Positions 23,592 to 34,664 of a stretch of DNA of 64,000 nucleotides are shown here, one piece after another (the first letter of the stretch is position 1; each line of letters begins with the position of its first letter). The position numbers and the translations under genes are program-made. The notes below the pieces were generated by a model. That model was not told the DNA's origin, made no database searches, and saw nothing but the letters and a program-made list of their open reading frames with translations. This stretch comes from Pilaira anomala (Eukaryota > Mucoromycota > Mucoromycetes > Mucorales > Mucoraceae): the NCBI GenBank assembly GCA_025716855.1, contig JAIXMQ010000065.1, forward strand, positions 62,001 to 126,000, given 5' to 3'.

Positions 23592-25173
23592 TTTAAAAAG
23601 TTGATTTTTTTTTCTTATCGACAAAAGCTCGTCTCCTTTTATACTCTAAATATTCCTATTATAGGATTATTTCGAAACTTTGGGGTTATTTAAGTCAAAG
23701 AATGTCTAAGCACAAATTGTGTAATTTTCCGTGGTAGTTAAAGCATAAACATACATAATCATATAAGTATTTTTATTGATCCTTAATAAATTGGAGTAAT
23801 AAAGAATTACAGCCAATGAGAGTAATAAGTATATATATTTATAGAAATTAAGATACTATTTTGATGCTTAACATCTTGCTGATAATTTATTACTTTCATT
23901 AGCAATAATTTTTAATATTCACTTCAGTAAAAATTGCTATAAAAGCATAATTTTGTTTTTGTTTTTTGTTTGAAACTCCTTATTATTGTTAATAACCGAT
24001 ATTTAATGGAGAAATTGAGTTCCAGTTAAAAAAAAAAGACATAGTAGATGGTAATTTTCTCAAAACGAAAGTGAAGCTGATTCAAAGGAAACTTTCTTTA
24101 TCTTCTAAAAATTTGAATGGCTCAACAGTCTCGGTTTACTGTCGTTTAATTTAGTTCGTATCATATCATTATTAGCTTGACACTTAATGGCTATATTTAA
24201 AAGAGAAGAGATCAAAGTAGACTGTATACGAGTGCATACAATAAATGTTTCTAAAAACTGAAATTACCATCTGTCACCATATAGTTATGAGCAACATCAG
24301 TTCTTCTAAAAATATTCTTTGATAAGCTAGCATTCAGGCCATGTGATACCCTCTTTTCCTAAATACTATCATTGGCAGTCTGTTAATTATACTACAAATT
24401 AAAACAATGCAGTAAGAACATAAAAAGCTTGCTGAAAAAATCATTTCAATTTAATACACTTATATCTCCTCTTATTTCGCTTGTCTTTTCTATCATCTTT
24501 ATATATATGGACATCTTCCTACAACAATATGTATACGGATTATATTAGAATCAAGGGTATACTTTATTATTTTTTATGGTAGAAGTATTCATTATTGCAA
24601 TGCACGTGTAACTATGAAATTTTCAATAATATATTTATGAGGCTGATAATGCATGGTGCAAAGCATTGAACTGGAGAAAAAGATATTCATAGTGCATATC
24701 ATATTTTTAGGGCAACCCTTTTTAAATAGTAAAAATATAAGATCACTATTTAGCCCACGCAATAATAGTATATTCCCAGAAATGGGAAGGTTTACGGTAC
24801 AGTAATGTAGTTAAGCCTTCCATATGACACAGTGCATATGTACCATCAGTTAAAACATCAAAATAATTCGGCAATTTCATAGGCTGGCCATGTAAAAATT
24901 GTCCTGAAACTGGGTGGATTTTAATTTTACGGATTAGGGAGGTTATCACTCAGGGCAAAAACTTTGCTCGAGAGCATTTTTTACTTTATTTTTAATGATA
25001 CAAGTATGTATCGCGTGAAACGAGTTACGCTTTGATAGAACTCTTATTTTCTTCTTTTGGGGCAGTAGCCACCTATTTCATCCCAAATCTAAAAAGAGCA
25101 TGCGTATAAAAATATTCAATATAAAAGCAGACGAGATTTTATCATCGAAAAAAAAGCTTCTAATTTTCTAAAA
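23592..25173. other. Intergenic between the two DUF2235 genes
   Basis: About 1.6 kb, AT-rich, serving as the promoter side of both divergent genes. A minus-strand 67-codon frame at 24746-24949 (HPVSGQFLHGQPMKLPNYF...) has fairly protein-like composition. I cannot assign it and suspect a fragment of a lost gene. Confidence 0.4.
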
Positions 25174-26526
25174 ATGACACACAGTAACAAACCCCGCCGA
25201 ATCATTGTCTGTTTAGACGGAACCTGGGATTCTCCAGAAGGTTTGCTAAATGATGATTTATGTAGATCATATAATCTAACGAATACACATATATAGAAAC
25301 AACCAATGTTAGCAAATTCTATAATAACGTAGATATTAAAGTTGATGATCACTATGAATACAAAAAGAAATATTTTTTGGGTGTAGGATCAAATTGGGGC
25401 CACCGATATCTCGGCGGTTTCTTTGGTTATGGTATCGAAGAACAAATTAAAAATGCCTATGAATACATCTGTGCGAACTATCGAAATGAAGATGATGAAA
25501 TCTGGTTAATCGGATTCAGTCGAGGAGGTAATAATAATTAACTATCATCAACTTCAAATTTTATAAATCATATGTATTTTTTTTTTGTATATCAGCTTAC
25601 GCTGTCAGAAGTCTAGTTGGAATGATTTATAATGTAGGTCTGTTGCCTCCCCCTAATATCGAGCATGTTGACGATGCATACGAACATTATCGTAGTCGAA
25701 ATGAAGAAGCTCGACCTGAGCGGCCGCTTTCAACTAAATTTTTTGAAGATTATAACTGCCAAATGCCATCTATTCATTTCTTGGGTTGTTTTGATACAGT
25801 AGGCGCACTTGGTGTACCTAAGTTACCTTGGTATTTAGGAGGAACTATGTGTAAGTTTTTACAAAAATATTATATCTTTCATAAAGCTGATATTATCTTT
25901 TTTTATTTTTAGTGTATACTATGTTCTCAAACCTACATGAGTTTCATGATACCAAGCTATCTCCTATTGTCAAAAATGCTTATCATGCCATGTCTATTCA
26001 TGAACAGCGTAAATGGTTTGAGCCCACTTTAATGCAATTGTCTTCGCTAGAAGGAAACCATGGTCAACAAAGGCTGGAGCAAGTTTGGTTCCCTGGTATG
26101 CACGGGGATGTTGGAGGACATAGAAAGAAATGTCCCTCATCGCCTAATAATTTAATATCTTTTCATACCTTGCACTGGATGATGTCAAAGGCCGCTGAAA
26201 ATGGATTGCATTTCAGACACGAGACAGCTGATTGTACCGAGACTAGTTTTGTGCTCAATGATAGTTACTGCAGTTCTGTTATTTATCGAATAGAACCTCG
26301 TGAAGATAGAATCATTCCAGAGGGTAGTACTATAAATGTCTGTGATGCCTTTCACGTGTGTTCTCATGGACGGCTCTTTGCTTCTATCACACCTTCGCAA
26401 TTGACATCGTCGTACGAATCAAATACATTAAATGCTTTCCTTGAAGGAAACCATTCGAGTGAAAATTCTAGCTTCATTACAAAAACGAGCGAAACTATAT
26501 TCGATGGATTAAGAAAAAGAATATAA
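25174..26526 (+). CDS. DUF2235 alpha/beta hydrolase, paralogue B
   Basis: Exons 25174-25240, 25297-25527, 25596-25850 and 25913-26526 join to 388 residues. It has the same motif series as the minus-strand paralogue: PRRIIVCLDGTWDSPE, LGVGSNWGHRYLGGFFGYGI, LIGFSRGAYAVRSLVGMIYN, CFDTVGALGVPKLPWYLGG, LEQVWFPGMHGDVGGH. Compared with paralogue A, its C-terminus is about 20 residues longer (NHSSENSSFITKTSETIFDG...). It also keeps a longer exon-2 start and a short variable region. No signal peptide or membrane segment, so it is probably cytosolic. Fungal members are often multi-copy and their substrates are unknown. Confidence 0.87.
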
Positions 26527-27727
26527 TTAGAAATAAGCGAGTACTGTATAGAAATTGAAGAAATAACAAATAAAAGAAATACATAGTAAATATTTATTTA
26601 ACGAAAACTGTAATTGCAATGTGTCAAAAGTATTATATATATGTATGACAAACCATTCGTTTTAGAACAAAAAGTTGTGAACATTAAGTCGTTTGTTGGT
26701 TAACTCTAAATTGAGAAAGGATTATGGCACATCGAAGATATAATCATGCGATTAGTCTTCAATGGAATAGCACTCTAAGAACTATATATATTGAGTTAAA
26801 TATGTAATAGGCAACCATTAATAAGAAAGGGAAATAAAATACGTAAAAGTAAAGAAAAGCCTTTGATTTTTAGTACATAGCAGTATCGTCAATAATTTTA
26901 TAGGGAGAAAGAATTTGATACAGCTTTAAGCTAAACAACGAAGAAGTTTGATGAGGATACTGAAAAACAGTTTAATTTTTTTATTGTTAACTAGCATTAT
27001 GTTTTGGGTTCAAAAGATTATACTGTATTCCTTGTCAGATCAATAACCAATAATTTTTATCATTTGTGTTTAGGTATATAACCAGTTTTATAAAAACTAA
27101 CTTCTGGCTTAAATCCATGCGTTTTATCTTAAAGTACTTTTCCATAAAAATAAATTGATCTATTTACATTAAGTAAATATATTTATTTCAGTGTGATGAG
27201 ATTCATGCTTCAATAGCAACTTATTCTACGTATCTATATGATTATTTTCATCACTTCGTTTTGATTGTTGACAACGACCGTGGTATTTAGGGACTAGTCG
27301 CGAAGGAAGGAATGTTCTGAATACAATCCTACTTAAAACTCTGATTGCACACAAATTAAATCGTTTTGTCCATTTATCTTTTTTTTAAAAAAAAACTGTA
27401 ATATGTAATGACACCAACGCCCTTACTTTTAATAAATGCATATTAATTAATTAACAAGGCACTGAATTTATAATGATACAATCATGAGGACAGCCTCAAA
27501 AAGACGACTCAAGTCATAATCCAGCTTGAAAAAGGAATCCATCATTATAACAAACACAGTTTTTTTTATGGATGATGAAGGTAATTCAAGTAGGTTACTT
27601 GACTGATGCATATCTCCTCCTATGATTTCATGAGCAACTCACGTGGAGTATCATTTTATTTCCTTTTATATTTTTTTCTTTTTTTTTTTCTTTTTTTTTC
27701 CTTTTCTTCCCTTTCTTTTATCACATC
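26527..27727. other. Intergenic, no supported gene
   Basis: AT-rich, no ORF. It contains a T8A9 palindrome at 27379-27395 and a long pyrimidine-rich block (27660-27727) in front of the Rab2 start, a common promoter feature here. Confidence 0.5.
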
Positions 27728-28870
27728 ATGTCTAACTACAATTACATTATAAAAGTAAAAAAAAAATAAAATAAAAAAACTATTATTACCTGAATTTTAT
27801 AACTAACACTTACTTACTATTCCTACTTTTTATTGCCATTCAATAGTATATTATCGTCGGAGATTCTGGTTAGTTTATCATAAACCATATTACTCTTGTA
27901 GTATTAACACAATTTATAACTTAGGTGTAGGAAAGGTAAAGCTAGATCGATTGAAATAAGAGATGAATCTAATATAAAGATATAGTCTTGTCTTTTACTT
28001 CAATTCACAGATAAGCAATTTTATGCAGGACGTGAATTAACTATTGGGTAAAAGGAAGAAAAAAAACAACGGAATGCATAAACAAGTTATAGCAAAGTAT
28101 ATTCACCATTTATAAACATAGTGTTGAGTTTGGTTCTCGCTTCATTACTTTGAACGATGGCAAACAAATCAAACTTCAAATCTGGGATACAGTAAGTTAA
28201 GATACGCCTTTATTTATTTTTGTTTATTTATTTATCATGGAATTGTTGTTAGGCCGGGCAAGAAAGTTTCAGAAGTATCACACAAAGTTATTACAGAGGT
28301 GCAGCAGGTGCACTCTTAGGTAAGTAGATTTTTAAGGTTTTAACCTTTGGGAAGGCCTAACGTTATGTCAGTTTATGATATCTCTAGGAGAGAAACATTT
28401 GAGCATGTATCTACATGGTTAGCAGGTAAAAAAAAAAAAAACGTACTGTTTATAAATAGACATTAAAGTTTAACTTGTTTTTTTTTTGAAAGATGTCCGA
28501 AAGCATGCTAACCCTCATACAACCATTGTACTTGTTGGAAATAAGTGCGATTTAGAGAGTAAGGCAAGACAGGTGACCTATGAAGAAGGTGAAAAGTTTG
28601 CTAGAGATAACGATATTCCACTTTTCCTTGAAACATCAGCTAAATCTGCAGAGAATGTTGAAGACGTATTCCATAAGACAGCTGAAGACGTTTATGAAAA
28701 GATTAACACTGGCGTGTTTTCTCCAAACGAGGTGAGTGGGACTTTTAATTACTTTAATAGATAAAAGAGAGAGAAAAAAAAATAACGTCATCATTATTTA
28801 GACATCTGGTATAAGATTAAGTCATAACCAAAGTGCACTTTCTGATGAAACACAAGGTGGTTGTTGTTAA
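27728..28870 (+). CDS. RAB2: Rab2-type small GTPase
   Basis: Nine exons (27728-27754, 27847-27868, 27925-27935, 27986-28047, 28122-28191, 28253-28319, 28372-28425, 28493-28731, 28802-28870) give 206 residues. G1 is GDSGVGKSC, assembled across three exons, one of them 11 nt. The effector region is ELTIGVEFGSRF, G3 is WDTAGQE, G4 is GNKCDLES and G5 is ETSAKSA. The C-terminal GGCC is a geranylgeranylation site. The AGQESFRSIT and RRETFEH segments and EKINTGVF point to Rab2 (ER-Golgi/Golgi traffic) rather than Rab4 or Rab14. Its stop is one base away from the stop of the convergent gene on the other strand. Confidence 0.92.
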
Positions 28871-28871
28871 A

Positions 28872-30198
28872 TTATTTTCGTAACCTTGCCACAGTTTCCA
28901 ATATCAACATACTTAAAGCATCCTTTACGTTTATTCCCTTTACAGCTTTAACTAAATCAGCAATTCGTATTTCTGATCCTTCTACCTATATATTACATTA
29001 TGATTAGTAATTATCTACTTTTATTTTCTTTTTTATTATATAAATTACTTACAAATGCATCTGAAATTTTATCGTTAAGTAAATCAATATGTATATGAAT
29101 CACTGCATTGTTACAAGTAACATACATCGTTGAAGATGACTCATATTCAATCGATTCAACACCTGCCACTTTCTTTATTGCGTCAGTTGCATTTTTGTAA
29201 ATATAATATTGTTCTTCCATCCCTTCGTCTCTTTCTGTATTTAGCCTTTTAACCATTTGCGCTTTTTCCAATTTTTCCTCTGTTTTCTTTTTAAGTACTT
29301 CTATATTTCGTTTTGTTTTATGATTTTTCCAATGGTAATCTTCAACTTTATCTTGTCTTTCATTAACTATTTTATTCAAATTTTCTAATTCGATAGATTT
29401 TTGTGCTAACAGTTCTTGACATCCTTCTACTGTCTCTCCTTGGCCTGATAATTCCAACTTAATTCTTTTCACTTCCTTTTCCTTTTAAAAAAAAATCAAT
29501 TTGAGTAAAATGTATGCACTATAACGAATATATCGATCTGTACTTTACTTTTGTTGATATTTCTTCCAATGCTATTTCTACAAGAGCAACATTTTTATCC
29601 TCTAAAATATTTGTCAATCGCTTAGAAATATATCTTCATTCATATTAACCTGTACCTTTTGCTATATCTATTTCAGTATCATGTATTGTACTCTTAATTC
29701 GTTCGGTTTCTTTTAATAAGTTTTCCAACGTCTTTTGTTTATTTTGATTGATTTGATCTATGATACCCTGTTAATCTTATCACCAACAACAAAAAATAAG
29801 CCATCTAATACTTACCAATTTCACGTAAAGTACCGTTTGCAATCAAAACAGGTGGCTCCTGTAACATACACTGTAAAAACGTTGCTTTAGCATAACCGTT
29901 AACAAAAGCTTTTTGGATATCATTCTCAAAATGTGACTATTGTTATACATGAAAGAGTTGTTTGTAAACAAAATGAGTATAGGATGAATTGAGTATATAA
30001 ATATTTTCTTTACTTTGAGATCATTTAAATCTTCAGGATGAGCTCGTTTTTTCTGCTGAAGATTTACTCGTTTCTGTTTTAACTCTTCGATCTTGCTAAA
30101 ATAAACTAAATGAGCACACAAATGATGGTTATATAAACACATTTATTCATTTACTTTTGCAAGACTTCTATAATTTTCGGTCTATCAATTTCTTGCAT
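28872..30198 (-). CDS. Coiled-coil protein, possible Sos7/Kre28-like kinetochore subunit
   Basis: Seven exons (30198-30155, 30095-30014, 29936-29816, 29757-29656, 29601-29549, 29481-29053, 28985-28872) total 945 nt, 314 residues. A short N-terminus is followed by a conserved-looking block (YAKATFLQCMLQEPPVLI), then about 170 residues of coiled coil rich in Glu/Lys. A small globular C-terminal domain follows (KKVAGVESIEYESSSTMYVT...HIHIDLLNDKISDAFV...IADLVKAVKG). The FL..ML.EPP block before a coiled coil and an RWD-like end recall fungal Sos7/Kre28 (Zwint-like) kinetochore proteins. This is a guess from layout; Spc24/Spc25-like or unrelated coiled-coil proteins are alternatives. The splice model is consistent in frame throughout. 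Confidence 0.6.
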
Positions 30199-30385
30199 GT
30201 TTATGTTAAGAAAACAGAAGAAAAGGGAAAAGAAATTATGAAATCAAAAAAATGGCCGTTTATCTAATATTTCTGGTGACTTTTTTTTTTTTTTTCATGC
30301 AATGAAGATAAGTATGTTTATTACTGGAAAAAAATAGCAGCAAAGTGATTTTTATTCATGTAGTTTAATACGGAGTAAAATTAAC

Positions 30386-30950
30386 TTAGACGACGGTACC
30401 GGAGGCGGAAGCAATACGAGGCCAGAGATCAGCACACTCCTTTGCAACGGGACCAGTAATAGCGGAACCTGTTTTAATAAAAAAAAAAGTCAATATACAG
30501 TGTACCAGCAATTTCCACTACTTTTTAACTCTTACCCTTCATTTCACCCTTGGGGTTAACAATGACACCAGCGTTATCCTCGAAGTAGAGGAAGACACCG
30601 TCTCTACGACGCCAAGCCTTACGTTGACGGATGACGACAGCAGCCATAACCTTCTTTCTCAACTCGGGCTTACCCTTCTTGACGGTAGCGACAATCATGT
30701 CACCACAACCAGCAGCGGGAAGTCTGTTCAAACGACCCTTGATGTTACGGACAGCAATGACGTACAAATTCTTAGCACCAGAGTTATCAGCGCAATTCAT
30801 AACAGCACCAACGGGAAGACCGAGGGTCATACGGAACTTAGTACCGGAAACGCTAACTAGAAAGCATGTTAGCATAAAGCACTCTTTTGAATATTCCCCC
30901 CTTTTTTTCCATGTATAATATAAAAAAACTGCTATAGCGATGGACGACAT
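30386..30950 (-). CDS. RPL23: 60S ribosomal protein uL14 (RPL23)
   Basis: Exons 30468-30386 and about 30852-30536 carry the body of uL14: [20 protein letters not shown], then [53 protein letters not shown] and the end [20 protein letters not shown]. The family has about 140 residues with a short N-terminus. The first exon is not certain. A 5-nt exon at 30950-30946 (ATG TC, donor GTCCAT) to the acceptor at 30853 gives 134 residues beginning MSVSGTKF. The unspliced reading is also open and would add an implausible hydrophobic N-terminus. Upstream is a ~400 bp spacer with polypurine/poly-A tracts. Confidence 0.9.
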
Positions 30951-32526
30951 GTGACAATGATTTCAAGTTCATGACCAGCAACATCAGTCAAATAACCCCT
31001 ATATATTCATTATTTCTTTTGCTCTTTCTAAAGACAACACTTTCAACTTGTTTAGAAACAAAAAAAGTTGAAAAGGTATCAAAAAGTAAAAACAAAAAAA
31101 AATATATTGAATAAGGTGTCCCCTTCTTCCGTTTTCATTCATCCATCCATTGTATGTCATCCATCTATAAATTGAAAAAAAAACACATCCTCCCCTTTCC
31201 TCTTTAACATCATAGTTCCTCGTTATACTTTACCCTTAGGCATTATGCAGAAATATAGAGAGAGAGGAAGATTCACTAATTTTCCTCTTTTACATATTGA
31301 TAAACCATAAAGTGTACTGTAATAAAAAAAAAAAAAAAAAAAAAAAAAGGACCCGGCCCGGACAAAAGTAAAAGAATGCATTTCCTTTACCGGAATAGCT
31401 CCCTTTCAATGAAGTTTTCTTTGAAGTATTAAACACGTGTGCGCAAGGATGATGATTAAAGCATGCTACAGCATGTTACTCATAAATATATTGCTTTAGA
31501 CCTACATTTTTTCCATAAATCGATGAAAAAATATAAATTATAGAGCATTTTTTCATATTCCTTCCAACAAATTGTATTATTTACGAACGAAGGAATAAAT
31601 AAAAATATATTTTCGAAAACTAAATACGATGTCTTAAAAAAATAAAACTAAAGAAATACATATTTATAAGCATCATCAGCCTTTATACATATCAATGAGG
31701 CGCTCTTTTCTACGTATTGAATCTCTTTTGTCTTCAAAATTATCGAAGGATTTCGAGCAATTTATCTTTGATTTTTTAAAGTGCATAGACTGAGTCCGGC
31801 CTTCTATATCATTGCTTTGCCATCTCGAATAATTGGATAGTACTACTGTAACTAGGTAACATACATCTTATGAAAATCTGTTAATTTAACCTATCAATTT
31901 ATTCCGTATGAGCCATACTATGGGCTGAATGTATAAAAACAAAATTAAAGACAAAAATTTGGGAAACCATACTATATGAGAAGCTTCAGCACTAATATAC
32001 TAAAGTACGTGTCATATCTTTACTTAAATTTAACTACTGTCTTCCTAAATAGTTCTTACTTTTGTTTCATTGTGATATACATATATATATACATTGCTTC
32101 GTCAATCAAAAAAGAGTTGTATGCAGATGATATGATATACCACATTATATTTTAATTGGAATTTTCCTTACAGTATATGGTTATATCAATTAATGTTATC
32201 AGAGTGCCTTTTATGCACCGTAAAAATACAATGCTTTATTTCAAAAAGTGAAATACTTTATCTCAAAGATTTTACACAATTCAAACATTTTTTTCTTTTA
32301 TTATTTTCAATACATTGTTGATAATGGTTTGGTTTTTATAGCTGAAAGTACTGAACTTAAAATATGTATGTATCTCTCTATTTCTCTAGTTAATCTTTTA
32401 ATGCATACGATAAAAATAAATAACTACATTACTTGATCTTTGATCTTTTCAAAAGGTCAACAGAAAAACTTTTCTTTGTAACATGAAAAAATTAGTCACT
32501 CAAAAGTAGTTTACTGTATTAATCAT
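30951..32526. other. Intergenic, mostly featureless
   Basis: AT-rich with an A26-type run at about 31322-31348 followed by a short GC block (ggacccggcccgg). Around 31690-31990 a plus-strand frame starting ATGAGGCGCTC has many stops and looks like an old decayed coding remnant. No supported gene. Confidence 0.45.
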
Positions 32527-33544
32527 TTATTTTTTCTTGACCGAATATGATGACATGCAGGACTCAGTATTCTGGTTTGATTGTTGAGAGCTGATTAAAT
32601 TTTCTGCTTGGTTACCAGAAACAATTGATTCTTGTACCTGATTATATGAAGATAATAAATATGAAACTTGAGCAATTGCTTGGCTTAAAAGAGATGAATT
32701 TGAGTCCTGCATGATTAATTGGCTGGGTAATTCCACATCTAACTCATCGTCTAAGGTGTGATTTGGTGAGGACGTATCCTGTTTTACTATGGTACCTGGA
32801 CCGAGAAGTGAACACAATCTTTCTCCAGAAATCACAGTTGGTGCTTTTCGTGCCAGCTTGTAGATACAAATTCTGGATTAGAATCCATAGTAGGTGAAAA
32901 GTGTGCAGGCATTTATTTTGAGTAGAATCAGTAGTTAAATATCCTTTGAATAAACCAACAGTATCGGGTTACTCCGGTGATCCAACAGCTTTTAGTCCAT
33001 TTGAAGAATCAATAACTAAAGATTGTTCTGATAAGGCGATTTTTGTACCTTCTTTTGATGAGTTGATAAATGTAAGCATCATTGATGAATCAATAGATTT
33101 ACATCCGTTTGAAGTATTAATAGCTACATATTTTTTTTTGGTATACTAACTGCTACCACAGGACCTTCTGATACAGTAATATTCATAGGTTTTTGTGCTA
33201 AACACCGGTTGAGACTTTTTTTGATAACTTGTTACCTACATTCTCTTCTACTGAGATAGCAGACAGATTCTCTTCCATTGAATAACCAGAGCTGACCTCT
33301 AACGACAAATCACTGTCAACAAGCCAAGCGATGACGCCTCCCTGGAAGCTGAATCATCAGTTACGAGTATTTAAATTGAATCACCGGAACTGCGTTTTTC
33401 TGTAGTACCTGCCTTGATTCATTCGAAACGAGCTCTTGCATTGAGTCACCAGGGACAGGATCAAGATACGTTTGAGCTGGAGCATCTTTATATAAGCTCT
33501 TTACTTCGTTCTTAAGGTTAAAATTGTTAAGATCTATCATGTCA
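32527..33544 (-). pseudogene. Ser-rich hypothetical gene, apparently decayed
   Basis: On the minus strand an ATG at 33540 opens a frame (MIDLNNFNLKNEVKSLYKDA...GDSMQELVSNESRQ) of about 45 codons. Further Ser/Glu-rich blocks follow in changing frames (SLEVSSGYSMEENLSAIS; a 102-codon frame at 32835-32527 ending SYSVKKK). Several stops and at least one frameshift beside an A9 run separate them. No domain recognised. It could instead be a multi-exon gene whose introns I cannot place. Confidence 0.35.
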
Positions 33545-34664
33545 ACGTGATGAGTATACTATACAGCAACAACAAAAAATGGTTTTATAACGCCTGCAGT
33601 AGCTTTCATGTTATTTTTGGTTTAAAAGCGAAATATACACCTGTGGGAAGTTCCATTATTAAATACTGAATGACTGCAGTGTGTTATTTACCAGTTATGT
33701 CACAATTTCATAACGCATAGGTTCTCGTAAGATTAAGATATACTTTTATTTATGGGGGAAGATACGCGCACCATATTTTCGCACCATTTTTTTTTCATCG
33801 CCACACCGCTAATAGGTTCGGGGGGGGGGGGGAGAGATATCCTCCCTATCTAATACATGCAATCTGCACAGAAAAGAGCACTTTCTATTGAGATTTATTA
33901 AGCAATAAATCATTTCTTTTTGATAAAATTATTTGAGCATTGATATGACTTACCATTGATAACAACATGTTTTGTGCAGGTTTCAAAGTTATTTATTTCT
34001 TAAAACAATCTCTTGTCTAGATAAGGTATATGGTCAAAGAAGAGATTAAGACTGTAGAGGTAAGGAAGATTCACTTTAAAATTTATGTATAAAAAAAAAG
34101 AAAGTGAAAGGCTGGATTCTTTTGTGTCTAATTTCATTTAACATGTGGCGTCTAGAAAAAAAGAAACCTGTCCGTATGTCGTGCGAAAAAAATAAGATGT
34201 CCATAACAATCAAGTGAATGATTAACGAAAATCCAGTAAAACATTCAACCCTTCAGTAAGATATTGTAAACAAGTAAACTTTAATGTTTTTAAAAATGGT
34301 GTGCAAATATGGTGTGCTTATCTATCTCCTTATTTATAAGGAGTACTTCTGAGAGACGGATCGAAAATAAAAGATTCGATTGTCAGCAGCATTTTTTATG
34401 TAATATTTCAATAATAATGGCAAGCAGTTTAAGAAAATATTAAATCGAGTTTATCCTGTCATAATAAGCAATGATATGCTGAATTAATGTAGGTCAGTTA
34501 ATGAAGGTAGTATGGATTTTAATTCATGTTTCTGTAGATACTGATTTTAAAAAAGAATGCTGAAGATTCTGTTACCATGTTACAGAGACATAAAATAAGT
34601 CAATTCATTCAAGTTTTGTCAGTTATGTAGTGTGTATGTAAAACGTATTAATATTTTATTATTA
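33545..34664. other. Intergenic with a G13 homopolymer
   Basis: No ORF. A G-run at about 33820-33832 stands out in AT-rich DNA, next to a short direct repeat (CGCACCAT twice near 33768 and 33780). Confidence 0.5.

Noticed and set aside
30631..30918. Plus-strand 95-codon ORF over uL14
   Set aside because: Antisense shadow of a highly conserved ribosomal protein gene.
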